DNA of 37,041 nucleotides from Thermodesulfobacteriota bacterium. Its GTDB lineage: Bacteria; Desulfobacterota; Dissulfuribacteria; Dissulfuribacterales; QOAL01. The notes under the pieces were generated by a model. The model was not told the origin of the DNA and made no database searches. It saw nothing but the letters and a program-made list of their open reading frames with translations. Shown piece by piece: positions 30,860-37,041 of the stretch. Position numbers and translations under genes: made by a program. The first letter of the stretch is position 1. Each line of letters begins with the position of its first letter. Location of the stretch: assembly GCA_013154175.1 (NCBI GenBank), contig JAADCZ010000061.1, forward strand, positions 1-37,041, given 5' to 3'.

Positions 30860-32536
30860 ATGAAGAAGAAGATTTTTGGTCAGGTCTTTTTGGTTTTCTT
30901 GACTTTGGTCTTTGCTGTGTCATCGGCATGGGCCATAGAGGCTAGCCTTGTGTCAGACAGTGTCAAGGCAGGCAAGCCCATTACCGTCAAGGGAAAGATA
31001 GACCCAGGTCAGGACATTTACATTGTGGTCTGCACAGACAAGATGTTCAAGCCAGCCGACGCCCCTGGCTCAAAGGAAAGGTCAAAGCTCACCAAAAAGT
31101 TTGGTGATACCGCCATTCCGCCTACCTATTACATCATAACGAACAAGCCCAATGATTTCGCCACACCCAAAAGTGTTGCTAAGGGTCAGACAACTGGTCC
31201 ATTTGCCTTCCCGCCCTTCAAGTTCATGGTGCGCGTCAACAAGATCAAACAGTGGAGCGAGATTCCTGAGACTGCCAAAACCATGCTCGGGCCAGTCAGC
31301 ACAGAGGCTCAGTGGAAGTTCTTGATTTACACCCATGAGAAAAAATTCGGTATCAACACCGTTTCAAAGGAAAGGCCCATTGGTGGCGGAAACGCCAGGA
31401 TGGTCATGACCGATTATGAAACCCAGAAGGAAGACTGGAACAAGGGGGTTACGCTCAAGCTGAACAAGGAAACCGGCGAATTTGAAATGACAATGACGCC
31501 ATACAAGAACCTTGCCCCCCACACCAAGATGTCTGTCTATGTAAACGGGCAGAAGACTGGTGGATTCACCATTATTCCTTCCACCTTCTACTTCCCAACA
31601 GCATGCTGCTACATGAACCCACTCATCGTTCTGTTGGGTGCATTCATCATTGGTGTGCTCTTTGTTATCATGGGTGCTGCAGGTGGTCTTTTCACTGCTG
31701 CATACCAGATTACAGTTATTGGAACCAAGGGCCCAATCGGTATCAATGCTGCTAACACCATTAAGCCCACAAACTTGTTCCTTACACTGTGTTCTCCAAT
31801 CACCGGTCTGATCTCCTACTTCAAGGCCAAGAGGTTCGCATGGCCAGTGGCTATTTTCTTTGCCCTGGGAATTCTGATTGGTGCCTTCTTCATTGGACCA
31901 ACGTTTTCCGCAAAGTATCTGCCACTCAAGGCTTACAAGTTCTATCTGGGTATCATCTGTTTGCTCATTGGATTTAAGCTCTTCCATGAATCCTTGCCCA
32001 GCACCATCGAGAAGAAAAAGGCCCTCAAGGCAATTGTTCAGAAGTTCAACAAGGCTGTTGAAGAGGCAAAGAGAACAGGCAAGGCAGCCGAGCTTGGAAA
32101 GGTCGAGTTTGACAAGTTCAACTTCATCAAGTTTGACATGAGATTCTGGGGTGAGACCTTTGTCGCACGTCCTCTCACAATGCTCATTGGTGGTATCATC
32201 ATGGGTATGATCGCATCCTCCTTTGGAGTTGGCGGTGGCTTCATGTTCATGCCCTTCATGACAACCTTCATGGGTTATCCAATGTATCTGGCCGTTCCAA
32301 TCGCTCTGGCCGGTACATTTGCAACTTCATGCGGTGGTATCGCCAAGTACATCCTCATGGGATATCAGCCCGACTGGATAATGGCTGCATGTATTGCCGG
32401 TGGTGCTATCGGCGGCGGTATGGTTGGTCCTAGGATTCAGAAGAAGCTGCCCGAAATCTTCCTGAAGAGAATGCTTGCCTTGGCACTCATTATCGTCTTC
32501 ATGAAGTACACCAAGCTGTTGCCATTCATGAGATAG
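30860..32536 (+). CDS. TauE/SafE family sulfur-anion transporter with N-terminal exported domain
   Basis: 558 aa. ATG 30860 has AGAGGAG upstream and begins a clean signal peptide (MKKKIFGQVFLVFLTLVF, cleaved near AWA). Residues about 25-240 are a beta-rich periplasmic domain (VKGKIDPGQDIYIVVCTDK, YVNGQKTGGFTIIPST); residues 250-558 are the TauE/SafE permease with two inverted halves (GAAGGLFTAAYQ, SSFGVGGGFMFMP), split by a cytoplasmic Lys/Glu-rich loop (390-430). The family exports sulfite, sulfoacetate or related anions. The extra domain is absent from ordinary members of about 250-300 aa. Its position next to rex and a shared palindrome suggest redox-linked control. Confidence 0.85.
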   Translation: MKKKIFGQVFLVFLTLVFAVSSAWAIEASLVSDSVKAGKPITVKGKIDPGQDIYIVVCTDKMFKPADAPGSKERSKLTKKFGDTAIPPTYYIITNKPNDFATPKSVAKGQTTGPFAFPPFKFMVRVNKIKQWSEIPETAKTMLGPVSTEAQWKFLIYTHEKKFGINTVSKERPIGGGNARMVMTDYETQKEDWNKGVTLKLNKETGEFEMTMTPYKNLAPHTKMSVYVNGQKTGGFTIIPSTFYFPTACCYMNPLIVLLGAFIIGVLFVIMGAAGGLFTAAYQITVIGTKGPIGINAANTIKPTNLFLTLCSPITGLISYFKAKRFAWPVAIFFALGILIGAFFIGPTFSAKYLPLKAYKFYLGIICLLIGFKLFHESLPSTIEKKKALKAIVQKFNKAVEEAKRTGKAAELGKVEFDKFNFIKFDMRFWGETFVARPLTMLIGGIIMGMIASSFGVGGGFMFMPFMTTFMGYPMYLAVPIALAGTFATSCGGIAKYILMGYQPDWIMAACIAGGAIGGGMVGPRIQKKLPEIFLKRMLALALIIVFMKYTKLLPFMR

Positions 32537-32564
32537 ACAAAGAGATAAGAATCGATTGAGAACC

Positions 32565-32602
32565 AAGGGGCTGTCTGTGAAAACGGACAGCCCCTTTCTT
32601 TT
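32565..32602 (+). terminator. Rho-independent terminator after the transporter
   Basis: AAGGGGCTGTC (32565-32575) pairs perfectly with GACAGCCCCTT (32586-32596), followed by TCTTTT. It separates the rex-transporter unit from the convergent tatC. Confidence 0.92.
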
Positions 32603-32611
32603 GACAAAGTT

Positions 32612-32639
32612 CTATGTACTTTCTGCCTATGTACTTTCT
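32612..32639. repeat. Short tandem repeat CTATGTACTTTCT
   Basis: Two exact 13-bp copies at 32612-32624 and 32627-32639, separated by 2 nt, in the gap between the terminator and the tatC stop. No function evident. Confidence 0.7.
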
Positions 32640-32648
32640 TGATGAAGG

Positions 32649-33356
32649 TTAAAATCTGGATGCCAAGAAGGCCCCAACTTCATAAATGATGACAAAGGGC
32701 ATGAATATGAGGAGTTGGGAAAAGATATCAGAGGGGACCAAGACCGCTGCCACGAGAAAGAGCAAAAGGTAGGCAGGCTTTCTATGTTTTTTGAAATAGT
32801 CCTTGGGAATCAGCCCCAGTTTGGCAGCCCCTGCCATTACGAATGGAACTTCGAAGATGATTCCAAAGAGAAATATGCTTTTTAAGGTGAAAATCAGGTA
32901 GTTCTGGAGCCTTGGCAGGGCCTGGAGATTGGTGGATGCATAACCGAGGCTGAGGCTGAGTATCACAGGCAGTATCACCCAGTAACCAAATACTGCACCA
33001 AACACAAACAGGGCACAGCTAGTAAGAATGAGGCGTCTCAGTGAGCGTTTTTCATGTTCGTAGAGGGCAGGAAGGAGGAATCTCCAGGTCTGGTAGAGGG
33101 TGAAAGGAGCTGTGACAACCATGGCTGCCCAAAAGGCCACCTTGAGATGCGCCATGAACCCTTCGGTGAGGGCCGTGAATACCATTGTGCTGCCCTGGGG
33201 AAGGCTCTCCTTTACAGGAAGGAAGAGAAAGGATATGAGAAAGTCTGAAACGGCGTAGGCTGCCCCAAATGCAACACAAAATACAATTACGCAATTTATC
33301 AGCCTTTTTCGCAGTTCACCCAGATGGTCTTGTAGGGTGTATGCTTCGTTAGTCAT
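32649..33356 (-). CDS. tatC: Sec-independent protein translocase TatC
   Basis: 235 aa with six predicted helices. Conserved N-terminus HLGELRKRLINC (the E-L-R-x-R motif that binds the twin-arginine signal) and the segment FEVPFVMAGAAKLGLIP are diagnostic. TatC recognises twin-arginine signal peptides and, with TatB, forms the receptor of the Tat system for folded proteins. It overlaps tatB by 8 nt. tatA is not in the window. Confidence 0.95.
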   Translation of the reverse strand: MTNEAYTLQDHLGELRKRLINCVIVFCVAFGAAYAVSDFLISFLFLPVKESLPQGSTMVFTALTEGFMAHLKVAFWAAMVVTAPFTLYQTWRFLLPALYEHEKRSLRRLILTSCALFVFGAVFGYWVILPVILSLSLGYASTNLQALPRLQNYLIFTLKSIFLFGIIFEVPFVMAGAAKLGLIPKDYFKKHRKPAYLLLFLVAAVLVPSDIFSQLLIFMPFVIIYEVGAFLASRF

Positions 33357-33747
33357 CCTTTTTCTGAGGCCCCTCGTCCCTGGTCAAGACATCTTCCTCT
33401 GCGGCCTTTTTATCGTCCTTTTTCCGGCTTCTTGCCTCTTTCCATTCTGGTCCCAGCCCTCCAAGGGTATTTCCACTTTGGGTGTCATCACTTAGGAAGT
33501 CGGGGTTTGTCAGGTCCTTTTTCAGCTTGTTTATATCTTCCCCTAAAAGATTTTCCAGCTTGACCGGGTTTTTGATGTCATCCAGCTTGTCAAGTTCCAG
33601 TTCCTGTTTGAATTCCTCTGTGGCCTTTTTTAGATCATGGAGGAATCTGGCCACCTGTTTGGCCACTGCAGGAAGTTTCTCAGGGCCTAGCACAATGAGC
33701 GCAAGGATGAGTATGACTATGAGTTCAGGAAGACCTATTCCAAACAT
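33349..33747 (-). CDS. tatB: Sec-independent protein translocase TatB
   Basis: 132 aa. N-terminal MFGIGLPELIVILILALI transmembrane helix, then GPEKLP and an amphipathic helix (VAKQVARFLHDLKKATEEF), followed by a charged, disordered tail. The length and the MFGIG start fit TatB better than TatA. It forms the receptor complex with TatC. alr ends 4 nt upstream of its start, so alr-tatB-tatC is one operon. Confidence 0.9.
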   Translation of the reverse strand: MFGIGLPELIVILILALIVLGPEKLPAVAKQVARFLHDLKKATEEFKQELELDKLDDIKNPVKLENLLGEDINKLKKDLTNPDFLSDDTQSGNTLGGLGPEWKEARSRKKDDKKAAEEDVLTRDEGPQKKDD

Positions 33748-33751
33748 GTCC

Positions 33752-34882
33752 TTATCCTATGAATTTTCTTCTGTTAAGTTTTCCTAGGAGACACAGTATC
33801 TCATAACTGATGGTGGATGCCCTTTGAGCAAGTTCAATGGCCCCGATGGTTTCAGCACCTTGCCTTCCCATGAGGACCACCTCGTCGCCAGGTTTGCAGC
33901 CTTTGACGTTTCCAACGTCTACCATGATGGTCTTCATGCAAACATTTCCAACAACAGGGCATCTGATTCCATTTATAAGCACGTGTGCCCTGTTAGACAA
34001 CGTCCGCAGGTAGCCATTGTCATAACCTACTGGAACAAGTGCTATCTTGGAATCCTTTTCCATTACAAAGGTGTGACCATAACTTACCCCAGCCCCCCTT
34101 GGCAATGTTCGCATATGAATAATCTTGCTTTTAAAGGTCATGGCCTGCTGCAGTTTGGTATCCAGTGCCAGGCCATGGGGCAGTTTGAGGGCTCCATAGA
34201 CGGCTATGCCTGGTCTAGCCATGGTGAAGAGGGAGTCCTTGAGGGAAAAAATTGCAGCTGAGTTTGCCATGTGTATGAATTTGGGCCTCCAGCCCATGTC
34301 ATGCACCCTGCGGACAAGCTCCTTGAAGGCGACGAGCTGTTTATGATTCGTAGGGCTGTCTGGTTCATCTGCGCATGCAAGGTGAGAATAGAGGCCGCAA
34401 ACAGTAAGGTTTTGAAATTTATCCAGATTTTCAACAATCCAGCATATTTCTTCCGGAGACATCCCAAACCTTGACATGCCGGTATCGACCTTGACGTGCA
34501 CCTGGGCCTTTTTCCCGTGGGCCCTTGCAGCCTCATTTACCTGGGTAAGCTCCTGGATTGATACGCAACCTACTGTAAGGTCGAACTCGATTACCTTCTC
34601 TGCATCGTCGCCCAATAGCCCCGACAGTAAAAAGATTGGCTTGTGAACCCCGGCCCTCCTCAAGATGGCTGCCTCGTCCATTTCATATATGCCAAAGCCC
34701 CAGATGCGTTCCTCTTCAAGCATGGATGCCACTTCCACTATCCCGTGGCCATAGGCATCTGATTTCACCACTGGCATGAGCCTGCAGCCCTTTGAAACAG
34801 AACTCAGGAGGAACCTGATGTTGTCTCTAATAGCCTCCAGGTCGATTGTTACGCTACTGGCCTCGCTTTCAAAAAAAGCCAC
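33752..34882 (-). CDS. alr: Alanine racemase
   Basis: 376 aa fold-type III PLP enzyme. PLP lysine Lys40 in MPVVKSDAYGHG; catalytic tyrosine in GAGVSYGHTF; HVKVDTGMSRFG and PVVGNVCMKTIMVDVG are conserved, and length is typical. It converts L-alanine to D-alanine for peptidoglycan. It leads the operon with tatB and tatC, an unusual pairing of wall precursor and export genes. Confidence 0.95.
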   Translation of the reverse strand: MAFFESEASSVTIDLEAIRDNIRFLLSSVSKGCRLMPVVKSDAYGHGIVEVASMLEEERIWGFGIYEMDEAAILRRAGVHKPIFLLSGLLGDDAEKVIEFDLTVGCVSIQELTQVNEAARAHGKKAQVHVKVDTGMSRFGMSPEEICWIVENLDKFQNLTVCGLYSHLACADEPDSPTNHKQLVAFKELVRRVHDMGWRPKFIHMANSAAIFSLKDSLFTMARPGIAVYGALKLPHGLALDTKLQQAMTFKSKIIHMRTLPRGAGVSYGHTFVMEKDSKIALVPVGYDNGYLRTLSNRAHVLINGIRCPVVGNVCMKTIMVDVGNVKGCKPGDEVVLMGRQGAETIGAIELAQRASTISYEILCLLGKLNRRKFIG

Positions 34883-35042
34883 GAAGAGTCCCTTTCAAAA
34901 AAATTTGAAGACAAGGCAGACAAATCACCGCTTCCAAGGGGAGCCATGAAATTGCCCCGCCTCTTTCAATAGACAAAATTAGCACTTTTTTGTAAGTTTT
35001 TTACTAATTTTTCAAACATACACCAAAAATTAGGAAGGGTTC

Positions 35043-35924
35043 ATGAACAGACTGCCAAAAGAGATGTCTCATAACTTACCCAAATTTGGATCCATGGCCA
35101 GATTCTTGATGGTGTTGGTTCTGGCCAATTTTCTGTGCACCTTGTGGGGCTGTGCCCACGTGCCAGTGACTGGCAGAACCCAGCTAAGCCTGGTGCCAGA
35201 TTCCCAGCTCCTTGCAATGAGCGAGAAGGAGTACAGGGAGTTTTTGAAAAAGCATAGACTCTGCAGCGATCGCGCTCAAGTGGAGATGGTAAAACGAGTG
35301 GGAAGACGCATCAGCCAGGCGGTGGAAAGGTTTCTTGCAGAGACGGGGCAGAGCCAGAGGATTGCCGGTTACAAGTGGGAATTCAACCTGGTTTGTGGCA
35401 AGGAAATAAATGCCTTTTGCATGCCAGGGGGCAAGGTTGTGGTTTATTCAGGGCTTCTTCCTGTAGCCAAGGACGAAAATGGCCTTGCCGTTGTCCTGGG
35501 CCACGAAATAGCCCATGCCGTTGCCAACCATGCAGCAGAACGCCTTAGCCAGCAGCTGCTTTTGCAACTAGGGGGTAATGCCCTTTCAATGCTGACTGGA
35601 AGTGCCAATCCGGCAACCAGGAACCTTTTGATGCAACTCTACGGTCTGGGGGCAAATGTGGGTGTACTCTTGCCCTACAGCAGGACCCAGGAATATGAGG
35701 CAGATCACCTTGGCCTGATTTTCATGGCCATGGCAGGGTATGACCCTCGTGGGGCAATAACCTTTTGGGAGCGGATGATGAAGGCAGGGAAGGGGCATCC
35801 AAAGCCCCCAGAATTTTTGAGCACCCATCCTTCTGACTCTGCCAGGATTCAGAAAATAAGGGAATACTTGCCTGAGGCATTGAAGTACTACAGGCGATAC
35901 CTTCAGGAACATGGTAAGCTCTAG
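35043..35924 (+). CDS. M48 family lipoprotein metalloprotease
   Basis: 293 aa. Lipoprotein signal with lipobox LCTLWGC (Cys37) after a hydrophobic run; ATG 35043 has AGGAAGGG upstream, though the inner ATG 35094 would give a shorter signal. Zinc motif GHEIAHAVANH, third ligand in QEYEADHLGL, and STHPSDSARI near the end are typical of the LoiP/BepA-type M48 peptidases that act in outer-membrane protein quality control. It opens a plus-strand unit with mdh. Confidence 0.9.
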   Translation: MNRLPKEMSHNLPKFGSMARFLMVLVLANFLCTLWGCAHVPVTGRTQLSLVPDSQLLAMSEKEYREFLKKHRLCSDRAQVEMVKRVGRRISQAVERFLAETGQSQRIAGYKWEFNLVCGKEINAFCMPGGKVVVYSGLLPVAKDENGLAVVLGHEIAHAVANHAAERLSQQLLLQLGGNALSMLTGSANPATRNLLMQLYGLGANVGVLLPYSRTQEYEADHLGLIFMAMAGYDPRGAITFWERMMKAGKGHPKPPEFLSTHPSDSARIQKIREYLPEALKYYRRYLQEHGKL

Positions 35925-35962
35925 TGAAACCAGAAGTCGAAAAGAAAGGAGCAGTAAAGAAT

Positions 35963-36901
35963 ATGTCAAGTCATAACAGGAAGTTGACTATTGTTGGGGC
36001 AGGAGCTGTGGGGACCTCTGCTGCCCACTGGGCAGTTGCCAGGAAGGTTGCAAGTGAGATTGTTCTGGTAGATGTGGTTGAGGGAATTCCCCAGGGCAAG
36101 GCGCTGGATATAAGCCAAAGCGCTCCATTGTGCGGCTATCATGGCTCGGTAATTGGCAGTTGCAGCTACGAGGATACAGCCAACTCCGATGTGGTCATCA
36201 TCACTGCAGGTCTTGCCAGAAAGCCAGGCATGAGCAGGGAGGACCTTCTTGCCAAGAATGTCCAGATAGTAAAGGAAGTTACCGAGAATATCGTCAAACA
36301 TAGTCCAGATGCCGTGATAGTGGTGGTGACGAATCCCATTGATGCCATGGTTTATACGGTTTTCAAGGTGTCTGGTTTTCCCAAGAATCGTGTGGTGGGC
36401 ATGGCTGGAGTCCTAGACTCTGCCCGATACAGGACGTTTCTCGCCCAGGCCCTGGGAGTTGCCCCCAAGGACGTGACTGCCCTGGTCATGGGTATTCATG
36501 GAGATAACATGCTTCCCCTGACAAGGCTTGCAAGTGTTGGTGGTGTGCCCGTTGAGGACCTTTTGTCAAAGGAGGAGCTGGAACGCATAGTGAAGAGGAC
36601 ACAGACCGGAGGTGGCGAGATAGTGCAACACCTCAAAACCGGCAGCGCCTTTACAACTCCTGGTCTGTGCGCAATAGAAATGGCCCAGTCAGTGCTTTTC
36701 GATGAAAAAAGGGTCCTTCCATGTGCCGCTTATCTTGAGGGTGAATTTGGAATCAGCGGCGTCTTCCTGGGTGTGCCAGTGGTTCTTGGCAGTAAAGGCG
36801 TAGAAAGGATAGTCGAGTTTCCCCTTACAGATGAAGAAAAAGAGGCCCTTCAAAAATCAGTCGAGGCAGTAAAGCGTCAGGTGGCTGCCACTGGACTTTG
36901 A
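35963..36901 (+). CDS. mdh: Malate dehydrogenase
   Basis: 312 aa from ATG 35963, the usual length; the frame extends to GTG 35924 but AAAGGAG lies 11 nt before the ATG. Rossmann motif IVGAGAVGTSAAHWA, active-site loop GLARKPGMSREDLL (the arginine marks malate rather than lactate specificity), catalytic VMGIHGDNMLP histidine. It interconverts malate and oxaloacetate with NAD. Its stop overlaps the next start (TGATG). Confidence 0.93.
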   Translation: MSSHNRKLTIVGAGAVGTSAAHWAVARKVASEIVLVDVVEGIPQGKALDISQSAPLCGYHGSVIGSCSYEDTANSDVVIITAGLARKPGMSREDLLAKNVQIVKEVTENIVKHSPDAVIVVVTNPIDAMVYTVFKVSGFPKNRVVGMAGVLDSARYRTFLAQALGVAPKDVTALVMGIHGDNMLPLTRLASVGGVPVEDLLSKEELERIVKRTQTGGGEIVQHLKTGSAFTTPGLCAIEMAQSVLFDEKRVLPCAAYLEGEFGISGVFLGVPVVLGSKGVERIVEFPLTDEEKEALQKSVEAVKRQVAATGL

Positions 36902-37041
36902 TGTCAAAAAGGACTCTAGCGATATATCTTGCGGGGTTACTGGCCCTGGTGCTGGGGCTAGTGACCCTTTTTCTTTGTCTTCACCCCAAAAAGGTGGAAG
37001 AGAATGTTCACCTGCGGCCTCTTTCCCCAGCTAGTCTGCCT
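36901..37041 (+). CDS. Start of a membrane-anchored protein (partial, runs off right edge)
   Basis: 47 codons open from ATG 36901 to the window end. MSKRTLAIYLAG begins a single hydrophobic helix (residues 6-28) followed by a charged and Pro-rich stretch, so it is an exported or inner-membrane-anchored protein. The TGATG overlap with mdh supports translation. Too little is visible to name it. Confidence 0.6.
   Translation, partial: MSKRTLAIYLAGLLALVLGLVTLFLCLHPKKVEENVHLRPLSPASLP

Noticed and set aside
31364-31987. 207-codon minus-strand frame inside the TauE/SafE gene
   Set aside because: Low-complexity antisense shadow of membrane-segment codons; no supporting signals.
1-37041. Mobile elements, prophage or CRISPR
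   Set aside because: No transposase, integrase, cas gene or spaced repeat array was recognised; gene content and spacing look like core chromosome.

Overview
The window looks like chromosome from an anaerobic, sulfur-metabolising member of the former Deltaproteobacteria (Desulfobacterota/Thermodesulfobacteriota). A thermophilic sulfur disproportionator or sulfate reducer such as the Dissulfuribacter group is my best guess. The grounds are a molybdopterin oxidoreductase with a four-cluster ferredoxin subunit, a multiheme c-type cytochrome, Hcp beside a small siroheme protein, Rex next to a TauE/SafE transporter, bacteriohemerythrin and TatBC. No insertion sequence, phage or CRISPR array was seen. 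The window is mostly core genome with lineage-specific pieces.

Layout. 1-2199 (minus): two adjacent L,D-transpeptidase genes; the YcbB/LdtD type runs off the left edge with no frame break. 2230-5242 (plus): an AT-rich leader with a clear sigma-70 promoter and four ATGCAT sites, then a cytoplasmic Mo/W oxidoreductase and its ferredoxin subunit. 5281-9195 (minus): TrmH-type methyltransferase, PepF, a small secreted protein and a membrane-anchored XRE regulator with an EF-hand. 9370-10442 (plus): triheme cytochrome and a Cys-containing exported partner behind an RBS-sequestering hairpin. 10528-11733 (minus): unknown exported protein. 11865-11952: tRNA-Leu(UAA). 12157-15497: hemerythrin, NagZ, UppP and an HtrA-like protein lacking all three catalytic residues. 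15498-19859 (plus): AT-rich leader, a divergent dnaA, FAD-linked oxidase, ispD, ispF. 20207-22669 (plus): small siroheme reductase-like protein and hcp behind a TTGAC-N4-GTCAA palindrome. 22730-28912 (minus): tightly overlapping operon of two DUF3857/transglutaminase paralogues (one catalytically dead), a zinc alcohol dehydrogenase and a sodium:alanine symporter. 29081-32536 (plus): a YidC/DUF106-like membrane protein, rex and a TauE/SafE transporter, with three GTGCAA-N8-TTGCAC-type palindromes around rex. 32649-34882 (minus): alr, tatB, tatC. 35043-37041 (plus): M48 lipoprotein protease, mdh and the start of an anchored protein.

Themes. Peptidoglycan and envelope functions recur (LdtD, the second L,D-transpeptidase, NagZ, UppP, Alr, alanine uptake, exported transglutaminases, M48, Tat). 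Redox and sulfur/nitrogen stress functions form the second theme (Mo-enzyme, cytochrome, hemerythrin, siroheme protein, Hcp, Rex, TauE/SafE). The best candidates for something undescribed are the palindrome set around rex, the pseudo-enzymes (HtrA, transglutaminase, DnaA Walker B), the EF-hand transmembrane regulator with its secreted paralogue, and the cytochrome leader hairpin.
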